Shown here: in pieces, positions 23,767-34,604 of the stretch
Layout of the letters: each line of letters starts with the position of its first letter
Numbering within the stretch: position 1 is the first letter of the stretch
Source: Marchantia polymorpha subsp. ruderalis
Taxonomy: Eukaryota; Streptophyta; Marchantiopsida; Marchantiales; Marchantiaceae
Direction of reading: 5' to 3'
DNA length: 64,000 nucleotides
NCBI GenBank assembly: GCA_037833965.1
Contig: AP031355.1
Location: 13,169,501-13,233,500, forward strand
Translations under genes and position numbers: made by a program
The notes under the pieces: model-generated
Database searches by the model: none
What the model was told of the DNA's origin: nothing
What the model saw: the letters and a program-made list of their open reading frames with translations, nothing else

Positions 23767-26450
23767 CTCGAAGAACTCAGTGAATTGTTTCGTCGCATTT
23801 GTGATTAGGTCTGTATGTATATTCGGACCTGAATTTCTCTGTTGATCGATTGGGAAGCGAGCATGGAGGTTGAAGGTTGTTGCTGCGGCTGATGTTTAGG
23901 CCGTGCATGTGCGCGAGAGCGAGTGGTGGTGGCGGTGGCTGGACTGTGGATTTCAGGATTAGTCGAGAAGAGGTCTACTTCTCTCTCGTCCAACAGCTCG
24001 GGGAATTGACAGCAGCAGAGGCGCTGTGCTTTTTCAGTCGGAGGGACGAGGGATATGACGATGGGACGGAGGGGGAGGGCTCGAGACTAGGCCCACTTCG
24101 CCATGAATAGTACCGTCGTGCGCAGCAATTCTGGTTCCCTTCTTTCGCTGCGGTTTCTCTTCTCTTTTGCTTCCCCTACTTGTGCTCTTGGTGAGTTGTA
24201 CATCTTTCGTTTGGTCGTTTCTGCTCGGTCTGAGGCGCAGCGCTGTGTGTGTTCCGAGGTGGGTGTCGAGGCTTGGATTGGATTTGATTTCAGAAGTGGA
24301 GTCTACGTGGAGGCGAGACGCGGCGCGAGAATGAGTGAGAGTGTGATTAGGTTATTGCTATCAGTTTCGTGAGTTCCTGCACTACCGTCTGCTCTCGACT
24401 CGGAAGACGAGTGCAGTTCGGTTTGAGTTTGCTTAGCAATCAACGGGGGGACTGTGGTATCTGTCTCCACCTGATGGCACTGCTCTCTCGGCCTGCAAGC
24501 TACGGCTGCTGCATGTTCGTGCAAGAACGGTAGTGAGGAGATCGACGAGTTTGAGAGATTGTACCGAGGTGCCAAGCCTGCGAGCTTGCCACTCTACGGG
24601 AGTATGCGGGGATGCTAGGATGTCTTGGGTGAAGGATGTCAGAGCTGCATAGTGAAACGCGCCAACCCCGCTCCCCTCTCATCCCAAGAAATCTCCTGTC
24701 ACCTAATGTCGATCATCCACATCCAGTAGCTCCTGTCAAAGCACTCGTAGATTTGGTTCCCAACACGCGAAGTGCACCACCGCGGAGGCGTGAAGCCGTT
24801 GCCGGTGTTGGAGTTTCCGCAAGAAGGGAAGATATTGTCTTTTCAGCAGAGACTACAAGGACTGTGGAAGTACTTTCAAATACAGTATCCTAGCACCAAG
24901 CTGTGATGTGTATCCAACTATTCTAGCAGATTCTCATGACAATCATGTACCTAGCGTGACATACATGTGCTCGAACCAGCTACAACCCGTTCAGTCACGG
25001 GTTTATTCCATCCGTGAACATTGGAAATATCTCTGATTGCAATATCGTGTAGTTCCATAGACTTTACCACTAAATCGTTTAAAAGGTATGGTAACATTGT
25101 TCGGATGTGGAAGCTATTACATAGTAGCTGGTGAATCAGGGGAAAAAGTCATTCAGAAAAGGCAGGTTTTGTAGTGGGCTTGCCAATACCGTTAAGTAAG
25201 AGATAGTTAGTGAAACTACAATGTAGTGTATTGTTTCTTGCCATGGTGAGGAAGTATTAATAGCCAAATCTAGCAGGATGAAGAAAGTTTCAAAAAGCTC
25301 ACTCGGGTTCGTTGGATAATTCTGTGTGATCATGGTTCCACGTTGGTGTTTGCCGATTGACAGCTAAATACTTGTAGAGGGTAGAGTGAATGGGATGAAA
25401 GCATTGCAGACATTCAGACCAATCAAGTATCTTGTGATACATGAATTCTCAATCATGTACAACAGGTCTTAATAATCGAGGATTTTTCTTGTGTTAAGAC
25501 AACATGAAGAAGTCAAGGGTGCGATGGGGCTGGCTTCTGCTCTACTTTAGGTGATAGGGCGTAGATTCTCTGGAGTATCGCTAGTGTACAGAAAGCCAAA
25601 GCCTGGGGACGTCGACAGGAAAAGGGAACCATAGATACTCTTGAGTGTCGCGTGGCAGCTGGTACATACGTGGAGGAAATCAAAGGATAAGCAAAATAGT
25701 AAGAGAAGGAGGAGATATAGGTCTTGATGTAGAGGCCGCAAACTAGACGTGGAGTATATCAGAAATGGGGGTGAAGTGAGGAGATGATGGACATGTTGTT
25801 GGGCTGATGCGTTACGTAGGGCCGCGTACCCGGTTGTACTCGGGGTCAAGAATCCTGTTGCTAATATACCACTTCTAAGCTTTGAATACTATCTTAGAAA
25901 TGATGAAGCAACCAAATTGACCACACAACACTATTTGCAACAGATTCAGCGTTGTAGGTCAGAAGAAGAGAAGTAGTCGACAATAGTGTAATGGTATGGT
26001 AGTCACTCAATAGTTACAGTCATTCCATAATACGAAGTAAGTATTGCTCTCTTCATGCCTCAGTAGAGTGTTTGAATAGGATAAAGAGCTGATCCTATTA
26101 ATATTACCTACCAGTAAGTTATGCTAGTAGTCTTGATAGTCGTAGAGTAAACCGACTTTTGGATGTAGTAGAATTGGTAGAGAGTACAACTGTTCATGCT
26201 TAGATATCTCCCATGGAGGCTGAGTGACAGTTACTGATAGTAATAGTGGCCACTTAAAACTTGTAGGAAGGAAGTATATTGACTTTAGTTCAGAGAAACA
26301 GAGTACCCATATTAATTATCTGGGCATCTGTACTTGGCATTGATGGCCAAATGTCATGAGTAGTTCGCAGTTTAGACATATTCAGCAAATAATGTTATTC
26401 CAGTTAGTGGTAAATTCACTGTATTTACCTGTTTGGAATTGTTAAGCTTT

Positions 26451-26534
26451 GAAAGAAAGAAAGAAAGAAAGAAAAAAAAAAGAAAAAAAAAAAGAAAAGA
26501 AAAAAAAAGAAAAAAGAAGAAGAAGAAGAAAAAG
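26451..26534 (+). repeat. 84-base purine-only tract (GAAA)n-like
   Basis: The tract starts as GAAA repeats, passes into A-rich runs and ends in AAG repeats, without a single pyrimidine for 84 bases. Such tracts can be microsatellites or remnants of a retroposon tail. Confidence 0.9.
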
Positions 26535-26915
26535 TGGAAGGTTTATTAGCGAAGTTCATCTGAAGAGATTAGAGTTTGGATCTAGTCTCACTTGTTTTAG
26601 TCTAAAGGTACGTGTTGCATTTATCATTTCCGTATACAACCTGATCACAAAATATTGTGATTTTTGATGATTAAGCGATTAGCGTACTTAGTGATTTGTT
26701 AGTGATTTCCTCATCAAATCATAGACTGATAGACTCCTAGTAGAATAGTGGAGTGTGATAGCCGAGCGTGTAAATTCTCTATGTAACGTGGTGGACGAGA
26801 TGTCATTGTAGGCGCTGGAGGCCGAAGTTGATGGCGTGCGATGGAGATCAAATCGGGATCGCGAAGCGATGCGATGTCCCGTGTGTGTTGTCTTGTTTTG
26901 TGCTGTGTTTCCTTT

Positions 26916-26968
26916 AGACTGGAGAGTCGTTGCTAGCTGTTTGCTTGTGTTTGGAGACTCTCCAGTCT
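26916..26968. repeat. perfect 13-bp inverted repeat
   Basis: AGACTGGAGAGTC (26916-26928) is repeated as its exact reverse complement at 26956-26968, with a 27-base loop. It lies about 300 bases upstream of the gag frame, where a packaging or dimerisation structure of the retroelement RNA could sit, but that role is only a guess. Confidence 0.8.
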
Positions 26969-27252
26969 TGCTTCTTGGTGCGCGCCCGTGTAGGGATGAC
27001 GTTGATTTCCGGAGTAGTTTTACTCCTGTGTGCTGTCGATAAGGGGCTGGACTTGATCACAAGCCAGCCTATCTATGTTTTTCTCACGGTGAGACTAGAG
27101 TGATGACCAGTAGACCTTGAGACTCTTCTTGCTGTGATGACTGGTTAGATTGGCCATACCCCTTAGCTAGTAGGGCTAGAGTAGCTCAGTGCGGCACGAC
27201 GTCAAGGGAGGATATGGTTATTGGGTGGAGATCTGGCAGTGGTGCCAATTGA

Positions 27253-28554
27253 GGTTTCGTCATCACGGAGCAGTCTAGTGGTCATGTTGGGTACCACGGT
27301 GGATTTACACGGAGTGGGTTGAGGTATCAGCTACCTTCACCTATCTTGCCAGTTGTTGCGAAGGAGGATCAGAGTGTTGCAGACACAGAATCTTTGGTCG
27401 TGATATCGGCCAGTGTTCCAACCTCATTGATTTGGGACGTGGACGGGATGTTCGGTGCCGTGAAAGGCCCTCGACGGTACTCCGGTGCAGTGGGTACCAT
27501 CAAGCTCAATGATTTTATTCAAGAGTTCGACACGTGGTGTGATATGCAGTTTCTGCGTGACGCCACATTGTTTACACCCTTCTTTGCGTGGAAAGGGTTA
27601 TTCCAGCATTTGAAGGGGCCTCCCATGGACGATTATCATGAGTTTGGGAGAGATTATGCTACGGAAATTGATGCATAGAGGCGCCATTGGTCTCCAAACT
27701 ACTTATCCATTACCCAGGGTGGAGTGGGTACCAGTGGAGGTGCGAGTATCGGCATTAGTGGAGGTGCGAGTAGTAGCATCAGCGAGGGTACTAGTGGAGC
27801 AATTGGCGCAACTGGTACCAGTACCAGCAGCGGTACTGTTAGCATTGGTGGTGGCAACACGAGGAGAGATGTTAGTGGCGTATCTTCGTTTAGCCCCATT
27901 CCTGAGTTCTTCCAGAGGTTGAGGAAGAACTATCAGGGGGTGAAGACGGTGAAGTTGAGGAGACTCCAAGAGTTCGAGCGGAAGACTGGTGAGAGTCTTT
28001 GTGAGACATACACTCGTATACGACGTCTGATCTTAGTTACTCACGGCGTGACTGAGGCAGAGGCTGTCAAGTATTGGTATCGGATTCTGGACAGAGAGTT
28101 GCGGAGGAGAGTTCGTGATGCTACTCTCATGAGCGACGCATCACTCACATTAGCTCATGTGTTTGCTCTAACTAAGAAGGTTGAACTTAACATGATGGAG
28201 GAGAGGGTGGTGATGTCTACATTTGCGAGGGACACAACCACTACCTCGCGTATCCCACATAGCACATCACAGTCTTGCCACATGGGTGGTTGTGGTGGGA
28301 GTCGTGGAGTTCATACACGACATCCTTCAAGTCACAGAGAGGCTAGTGCGCAACCACCACTACCTTCATTTTCTGGCGAGCCACAGGGACCGTCATGTTG
28401 GACATGTGGAGGTGGTCATATGAGGAAGGATTGTCCCTAGGAGAGAGAGGGACAAAGTTCACAGGCTAGGCCACAGCCGGCAAAGGTGACATGTGATCAT
28501 TGTCATCGACCGGATCACCCTCGAGAGCGTTGTTTTGACCTTCATCTTGAGTTG
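27253..28554 (+). pseudogene. gag: gag of the Ty3/gypsy element
   Basis: The product would form the virus-like particle that packages element RNA. The N-terminal part (to 27675) is followed by a TAG at 27676, a Gly/Ser/Thr-rich spacer, then a helical capsid-like region containing EFFQRLRKNYQGVKTVKLRR and GESLCETYTRIRRL. Two zinc knuckles close the domain: CWTCGGGHMRKDC (28396-28434; one residue short of the usual C-x2-C-x4-H-x4-C) and CDHCHRPDHPRERC (canonical, just after 28489). A second TAG at 28438 separates them. Both TAG codons sit in otherwise open sequence, and the frame is the same on either side. Confidence 0.8.
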
Positions 28555-29988
28555 AGATCTGGAGGTATAGATCGTGGCGGTGATGCTCCACGAGGTCAAG
28601 GTGGCAGAGGCGGTAGAGGCGGTAGAGGTACCGGTGCCGTTGAGCGTACCGCTGCGAGTGCTACTTTAGCCATTGAGAGCGCTATGGCTGCCCAGATTGA
28701 GCAGTTGGAGCAGAGACTTGCAGCTATGGCTGGTCTGGGGGCGAGCACTTCCACATCTTACGAGGGAGAGGATTTCTCCTATTTGGCTAGTGCAACACAA
28801 ATTGAAGCATCAGTTGCCGTGACCAGAGGTGGTGATCGCACTTCAGAGCCACGTGGTGCAACTGTGGAGTTGAACCCTAAGAGAGGTGAGGGTGGACGTC
28901 AGTCTAGACTTCCCCAGTCCTTTTTGTTGTCGGAGGTGGGTAGCAGTTCATCTATGAGACCTGCACCGCCTAGTGACACTGGAGTGAGAACAGAGGTTCT
29001 TACATCATCTGTTGTGGACGCAGACGTGCCATCTAGTGTTGTGATGCGGATGACCACTTCAGTCTTGCGATCTCCATTGTTTTCATCCACGGAGTTGATG
29101 GACTCTGGTATTGATTTGGCTCAAGTACTTTGGGTAGCAGCCACGTCGTGTGAGCGTGGGAGAGTCATTGCTACTAGTGCCGAGATACGTGAGGATACGG
29201 TTGAGGACCCATCCTCAACGTCTACATTGTTCGAGGAGACGATTTGGCAGGCGGCAGCGGCAAGGATAAGGTTCTTACCAGCTCGACCAGCCATTGATCG
29301 TGAGAGTATTGTTCCTGGTGTGTGTATGGTCGACAACCGGGGTGGCTTATTTCGCTTAGTGAGCTCTACCGGACAAGTGTATGTCCCAGCGAGAGTTTTG
29401 TTGGATTCTAGTGCACAGCCCTTGATGTTGGGCCAGGCTGCATGCATTAGTTTGGGTATTAGGAGGTCAGAGTTGGAACCTTGCCCATTCTAGATTCAGA
29501 CTTCACTTGGTGGCGCCTGCAATAGGTCTTATTTTATGACCAGGGAGAGCATATCGGTGCAGTTGAGGCATGATCATGCTCATGATAGCTCGCAGTTTGG
29601 AGTTTGTGCGGTGGTTACATCAGCAGAGTCATATGATGTGCTTGTTGGTGGAGCTGTGTTTTATCCGATGGGTTTTCGGATGGACTATTGGACGGAGACT
29701 GCTGCATATCGTCCTTGTTGACAGTCTGGCGATGAACGTTTGAGCGAGCTGCTAGTGAGATTTATTTCTCGAGATCGACCTCTTGGATCTTCATCTGCGG
29801 TCTTAGCCTCCGTTGCGGGTTTCAACGGAGTGCTTACCTGGCCTGATGACTTGTTAGAGGGAAATATGTCAACCGACGATACTCCTGTCTATGAGGAGGT
29901 GGAGGAAATTGTGAGCTTCGCAGCGGTACTGTCATCATCTTTGGATGTTCCACCGTGGAGTTCTTGTCAGGCTGAGGTAGGAGGCTGA
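28555..29988 (+). pseudogene. linker and aspartic protease of the Ty3/gypsy element
   Basis: A long Gly/Arg-rich and low-complexity linker leads into a retropepsin-like domain. The active-site segment is VPARVLLDSSAQPLMLG with the Asp codon at 29404-29406. The usual third residue Gly of the D-S/T-G triad is Ser here, a G-to-A type change that should abolish activity. Downstream, DVLVGGAVFYPMGFRMDYW (about 29636-29692) is the conserved C-terminal part seen in related polyproteins. Stops at 29491 (TAG) and 29719 (TGA) interrupt the frame. The protease would have cut the polyprotein into its parts. Confidence 0.7.
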
Positions 29989-31110
29989 CAGGTTGGTAAA
30001 GAAGGCTTGGAGTGAAGCCTCTTTACCAGCAAAGCCAGAGAGAGCTTCAGCCGATCGGCTAGTTGGTGGTTCTAGCGCATTGTCTCCATCGGTTACTACA
30101 CCTAATGCATGGGAGTATTCTCCAGAGGGTGTTTGTTTGCTAGATCTTTTTGGTGAGATCAGCACTGGTTTGGCTGCAGTGTTGTAGTCAGGTATTCTCG
30201 TATGGAGATACTTGTATGTGGAGAAGGACGAAATTGCACGTCGAGTTTCTTCACGACATGTTGCACAGTTGATGCAGCGATTTCCTTCGTTGTTGCCGCG
30301 ATTAGCTGTTAGAGGATACTGGAAGGTGTTGCCTACAGACATTTTGTTGCTGGGGGCGCCGGACCTTGATCGAGTCGGCCATATTGATATGGTGATTGCG
30401 GGATGGCCATGTCAGGGACCCACAAGCGCTGGACATGGAACAGGGTTGCATGACCCCAGATCTCGGATGTTTTGAGAGATGATGCGAGTGTTACGTCATC
30501 TTAAGGTGCACCAGACACGTTCTCCAACATACATTCTGAAGAACGTACCATTGTTGGGTGACACCCGGGCTCAATTGATGGCGAGTGTCCATTAGGTTCG
30601 AGCATGGATTGGATCAGCAGTGCTGTTGGATGCTGCGAGGGTTGGATCATGTGCTCATCGTGCACGTTTATGGTGGACTAACCTTTTGCCACATGAGATA
30701 TTGCGTCATGCCTATGATTCTGTGCAGCGTGATCCTACACTCACCGTTGACGTATCTTGGATGTTTTCCGACACTCTCAAGTGGTGAGAGTTGTTGATAG
30801 GTCGCCTATGGCGTTGATGAACCGCGTAGGTCAGCCTCGGATGGCTTTACCTATGTTGGTTAGTTATCCGGCATCACATGCATATCGTGATGGTGGACCT
30901 GGACTACTATGGGACAGTACGGTACATTAGTTGATGGAGCCCAACGCTGATGAGAGAGAGCGTGCGATGGGATTTATGACTGGTGTGACCGCAGCTGCTT
31001 TAATTTCAAAGGTTGCGCGTCGTCAGGTTTTGGGTCAAGCTATGGACATGAACTGCTTGACGTGGATTGTGAGCTTGGATTTGGCGGAGCAACGCCGTTT
31101 GCGCGTTGAT
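29981..31110 (+). pseudogene. DNMT3-like DNA (cytosine-5) methyltransferase domain
   Basis: The motifs of C5 methyltransferases occur in the canonical order. Motif I (S-adenosylmethionine binding) is LLDLFGEISTGLAAVL (about 30134-30184). Motifs II-III include YLYVEKDEIARR. Motif IV is GWPCQGPTSAG with the nucleophilic Cys codon at 30410-30412, then DPRSRMF. Motif VI is YILKNVPLL. Motif VIII is AHRARLWWTNL (30653-30685). The IX-X end is ADERERAMGFMTGVT with RRQVLGQAMDMN (about 30949-31054). The AHRAR-W-x-N-LP and E-x-ER-x-x-GF forms resemble the DNMT3 group more than MET1 or CMT, and the motifs are not permuted as in DRM. It is dead here: motif I FGG has become FGE, the ENV Glu is Lys (30539-30541), stops lie at 30185, 30473, 30593 and 30928, and the frame changes near 30750. 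The enzyme would methylate cytosine in DNA, presumably the element's own copies. Confidence 0.88.
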
Positions 31111-31383
31111 TTGTTGGTTAGTATACCACTTGTTAGCTCATTGCATATCGGGACGGTAGTGGCAATGGCTAGGGGCGACATGCGAGATATTCGTCATTCT
31201 TGGAGTTCATGGGACGTGACGAGAAGACTTGCTAGAGTTGCAGCTCATGCAGTTGAAGAGGATTCTCATGTGGAGTTGGCTAAGAAGGAGGGTACGGAAA
31301 ACCCTTCTTTGCAGGATGTAGCGTAGCAACCATTGACAGTGTCGCCTCCCTCTAGTGTGTCTATGGAGGAGGAATAGAAGCCA
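31111..31383 (+). pseudogene. spacer between methyltransferase and reverse transcriptase
   Basis: The frame stays open except for TAG codons at 31324 and 31375. The sequence is moderately charged and has no motif I know. It joins the methyltransferase to the reverse transcriptase in the same phase, which supports a single polyprotein. Confidence 0.5.
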
Positions 31384-32442
31384 TTGATTGGTTTCCAGAT
31401 CACAGGAGGAAAGAGACGACGATTGACACAATTCCTACGAGACTATATTATTTGTTTTGCCTTCAGTATGAAGGAATTGGATGCGTTGATTAGACCCGAT
31501 ATACAGATAGAATTGGCTAGTGATACGCCAATCTTCCGTCGTCCTAATCGATACAGTGAGATGGAGAGGGATTTGATTCAAAGTAGGACGTTGGACCTAC
31601 TGGAGGCTTCACTAGTGGAGTTATCACATGGTGAGTATGCGTCAACCACTATCATGCCGGTGAAGAAAGATGTACATGGCAACTTCACGGATAGGCGCAT
31701 GTGTGGAGACTACCGTCTTATCAATCGACAGACGAAGTCTGATAAGTATGCCATGCCTACACCTAAAGAGATCTTTGATGTGGTGGGACATGCAAGGATT
31801 TTTAGTACTTTGAATCTTCGGACAGGATACCATAAGTTGCCAATTCGGAAGGAGTACAAGACCAAGACAGCGTTTTGGGGCGTCTACTCCCACGGCAAGG
31901 ATTGTTTGTATCAGTGGAGATTCTTACCCTTTGGGTTGAAGAATGCACATGCCGAGTTTCAGAGTGTTATGGACAGAATCCTCGCGGAATTGGATTTTGT
32001 CATATGTTACATTGATGATATCTTGGTGTTTAGTGACACTGTGGAGCAACACCATATACATTTGCAGATTGTGTTTGAGCGTTTGAGGGCTCATGGTTTG
32101 AGGTTACATCCTGGGAAGTGTAAGTTCTTCCAGGAGAAGGTTAACTACTTGGGTCATGTGATATACCCAGGTGGTTTAGAAGTTCAGCAAGCAAAGGTGG
32201 AGGCTATTGCACACATCCCTCGTCCCACGGATGTGAGTAGAGTTCGTGCATTCATGGGTTTGGCGAACTACTACCGGAGGTATGTGAAGGGATTCAGTGC
32301 TATAGCCAAGCCTTTGAACCAGTTGTTGAAGTCAGATCAGGAGTGGCAATGGGGAGATGAGCATGAGAGAGCTTTTGTTGAGCTCAAGGCCAGGTTGATG
32401 GCTGCTCCCATCTTGAGAAGACCTATCAGAGGTCATCCATAC
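31384..32442 (+). pseudogene. Ty3/gypsy reverse transcriptase
   Basis: This is the best preserved part, open for 353 codons. Motifs are in order: MPVKKDVHGNFTDRRMCGDY, FSTLNLRTGYHKLPI (motif A), CLYQWRFLPFGLKNA (motif B), YIDDILVFSD (motif C, 32008 on), then LGHVIYPGG and AFMGLANYYRRYVKGFS leading toward RNase H. Motif C keeps both catalytic Asp residues, but the motif A Asp is Asn (codon AAT at 31813-31815), again a G-to-A type change, so polymerisation is unlikely. The enzyme copies element RNA into DNA inside the particle. Confidence 0.92.
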
Positions 32443-32952
32443 TAGTTGCACACTAATTGGAGTATGTTGGGACTTGGAGCAGTGTTGACGCAACGTGATG
32501 ATGAGGGCAAGAAGTTTGTGGTTGCGTACGCTAGTCGTTCGAACAATGCAGCGGAGTCGCGGTATAATTCGTACGAGGGAGAGTGCTTGGCAGCGGTGTG
32601 GGCTGTGGCACACTTCAGGTGTTACTTGTTTGGTACGCAGTTCATCCTTGTTACTTATCATCAGCCGCTCAAGTGATTGATGGAGTCAGACAAGCTCACA
32701 GGGAAGCTTGCACGGTGGGCTCTCATATTATACGAGTACGACTTTCATGTAGTGCATAGACCTAGAGTTGCAAACCTGGATGCCGATGGTTTGAGTCGGA
32801 ATCCATGCACTAGCCAGGAGGATGACACTGGAGCTAGATGGCATGGTGAGGTTGACGAGGAGATGGTGCATGGATGGCATGCATCTGCCTTCATGTGTTG
32901 GTTACGTGGAGACTCCAGCAGACAGTATCATCTCACATCTTACTCTAGTTAG
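32443..32952 (+). pseudogene. Ty3/gypsy RNase H
   Basis: The domain starts after a TAG at 32443. The first conserved segment reads HTNWSMLGLGAVLTQ, where the catalytic Asp of TDxS is replaced by Asn (AAT at 32455-32457). Later segments are VVAYASRSNNAAESRYNSYE, CLAAVWAVAHFRCYLFGTQF and, after a TGA at 32674 replacing the expected Trp codon, GKLARWALILYEYDF with NLDADGLSRNP. The enzyme would remove template RNA during reverse transcription. The wording of these segments is typical of Ty3/gypsy. Confidence 0.9.
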
Positions 32953-34289
32953 AGAGTGGATGGTCGATCTATAGATCTTGAGGTTGAGGATGGTGGTGTA
33001 GATCAGTGTGATGTTCATGATGATGCATTGGTGTTAGAGTTCCTACGGACCAGCATGATGCCAGGCACAGTGGGTGCCAAAGAGCGCGATCGTGTTCTCC
33101 AACGGGCGAAGAGATACCGATTGGAGGGATCACATGTTCTCCGAGTCTGTGAGGATGGTAGGGTACAAGTAGTACCACATCTAGCTCAAAGAGCACGCAT
33201 TGTGAGGCATGCTCATGAGGAGTTGGGACATTTTGGAGTGAAGCGTACGTATAGCTTACTCCTTGGTCAGTATTGGTGGCGTGGTATGCATACCCAGGTA
33301 CAGCAGTTGGTATCACGTTGCATAGTTTGTGATCGGGTGAGGGCATCGTTCAATGCCTTGACACTAGAGTTATATCCATTACCCATCATGGGGTTGGGTT
33401 ACCGTTGGAGTTTGGACCACTACCTTTGACTGTGCGACATCATCGGTATGTGTTGGTCATGGTAGAGCATTTCTCCAAGTGAATTGAGTTGGTGGCATTA
33501 CCTGACAAGGCAAGTGAGGGAGTAGCATACGCTTTCCTTGACAGGGTGCGTAGTCACTATGGTGCACCAGTTGAGGTGTTGACCGATCAAGGGACGGAGT
33601 TTCAGGTCTTATGTGACAAGGGGATGATTGATCACCGGACCACGTCGCGAGATCATCCAGAGGCGGATGGTTTAGTTGAACATGTTGTACAGACGGTGAA
33701 GAGAGCGTTGCGCAAGTATGGATTCTAGAAAGGTCATCTTGGGGACTGGGATATTCAGTTACCATGGTTGGCCATGGGATATCGGTTCAGTTGGCAAGCA
33801 TCCTTGGCTTCCTTCTCATCATATTTTCTATTGTACGGCCGAGATCCAGACTTGCCAACATTGATTCGTCGTGAGTCTAGCGAGGTGGTGAACCTTGATG
33901 ACCCGAATATGTGGGTGACAGTATGTTCTTAGCGTGAAGAGCTCTTTCAAAGAGTTGTGCCTGCAGCATTTGAGAATCTTGCGATTGCTCAACATAGAGA
34001 TACGTTGCGATATGCAACCATTCGGGGAGGAGGTTATCGACCATCAATTCATAGATTCCATGTGGAAGACTACGTCTATCTACAGCAGACTGCATCGACA
34101 ACATTGGATGTGACGGCGGGACGCATAATCTTGCGAGTGCGGGAGGTGTTACCTTCTGAAGTTTTCCTGTTGGAGGGTCGTGACGGCGTTGTTTGGAAGG
34201 ATCATGTGCACAATTGTGCGCCATGCCATCTCCCAAACGTAGATGGCACTATGGATCCAAGCTTAGCAATAGTACGTGCTGGCTTGAGG
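32953..34289 (+). pseudogene. Ty3/gypsy integrase
   Basis: A TAG at 32950 precedes the domain. The HHCC zinc finger is HAHEELGHFGV (33208 on) with CIVC at 33319-33330. The catalytic D,D,E residues are all visible: Asp at 33415-33417, Asp at 33585-33587 (LTDQGTEFQ) and Glu at 33678-33680 (GLVEHVVQTVKRAL). The second spacing is about 30 residues, shorter than the usual 35, so some codons may be lost. A frame change near 33417 looks like a small deletion just after the first Asp. Stops lie at 33479 (TGA for Trp), 33726 and 33930 (TAG). The C-terminal part has YVYLQQTASTTLDVTAGRI and HNCAPCHLPNVDGT. Integrase would insert element DNA into the genome. Confidence 0.85.
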
Positions 34290-34430
34290 TGCATGCTGTG
34301 TGGATCAGCTGGTCATGCGGCCTATATGTTGGTGTGTGATAGGTGCTCTAGGGGATGGCACATGTCGTGCCTAACTCCGCCTATCGATGTTATTCCGGCT
34401 GGACGATGGTTTTGTCCTCGATGTACTTAA
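34290..34430 (+). CDS. C-terminal PHD finger of the integrase polyprotein
   Basis: The last 46 codons form a PHD zinc finger in C4-H-C3 order. They read CMLC (34290 on), then CDRCSRGWHMSC, then GRWFCPRC with the aromatic residue two positions before the last Cys pair, ending at the natural TAA. PHD fingers usually read histone H3 tails (lysine 4 state). In this place, where chromoviruses carry a chromodomain, it could steer integration to a chromatin type. All eight zinc ligands are intact even though the rest of the polyprotein is decayed. Confidence 0.85.
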   Translation, partial: CMLCGSAGHAAYMLVCDRCSRGWHMSCLTPPIDVIPAGRWFCPRCT

Positions 34431-34590
34431 GAGGGGTAGATGACTTGATCTTCACATGTTATGAATTGCAGATAGGCGACTAACGATGGAGCGACATAAC
34501 ACCCGGCCTACTAGTTCGCGCACCCACGAAGGTGTATAGCATGTAGTGGTAGATAAGGCTACCTAGGAGTCAGAGGTACTTGACCGCCAA

Positions 34591-34604
34591 CTAGGGGGGC
34601 GAGT
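34591..34604 (+). other. polypurine tract
   Basis: CTAGGGGGGCGAGT lies directly before the TG that opens the LTR, where the plus-strand primer of reverse transcription is expected. Confidence 0.6.

Larger units (their letters stand above)
23767..27252. other. region between LTR-like block and gag; no gene recognised
   Basis: About 3.5 kb separate the left LTR-like block from the gag frame. 23.85-24.9 kb is GC-richer and exon-like. An ATG at 24103 opens a short hydrophobic frame that meets a GTGAGT donor-like site near 24190, but I recognise no protein. 24.9-26.4 kb shows nothing. A purine tract and an inverted repeat near 26.5 and 26.9 kb are listed separately. It may be the long leader of the retroelement or unrelated host sequence. 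Confidence 0.35.

Noticed and set aside
23850-24900. GC-rich stretch with overlapping frames on both strands, one with a signal-peptide-like start and a GTGAGT donor.
   Set aside because: No frame shows a known domain, and frames on both strands are equally long, as expected from composition. Kept only as unassigned sequence.
27253-34430. The many in-frame TAG codons might mean that TAG is read as an amino acid.
   Set aside because: Catalytic residues are also lost by G-to-A changes, TGA stops and frame changes occur too, and the other elements in the window also show decay. Mutation explains the pattern without recoding.
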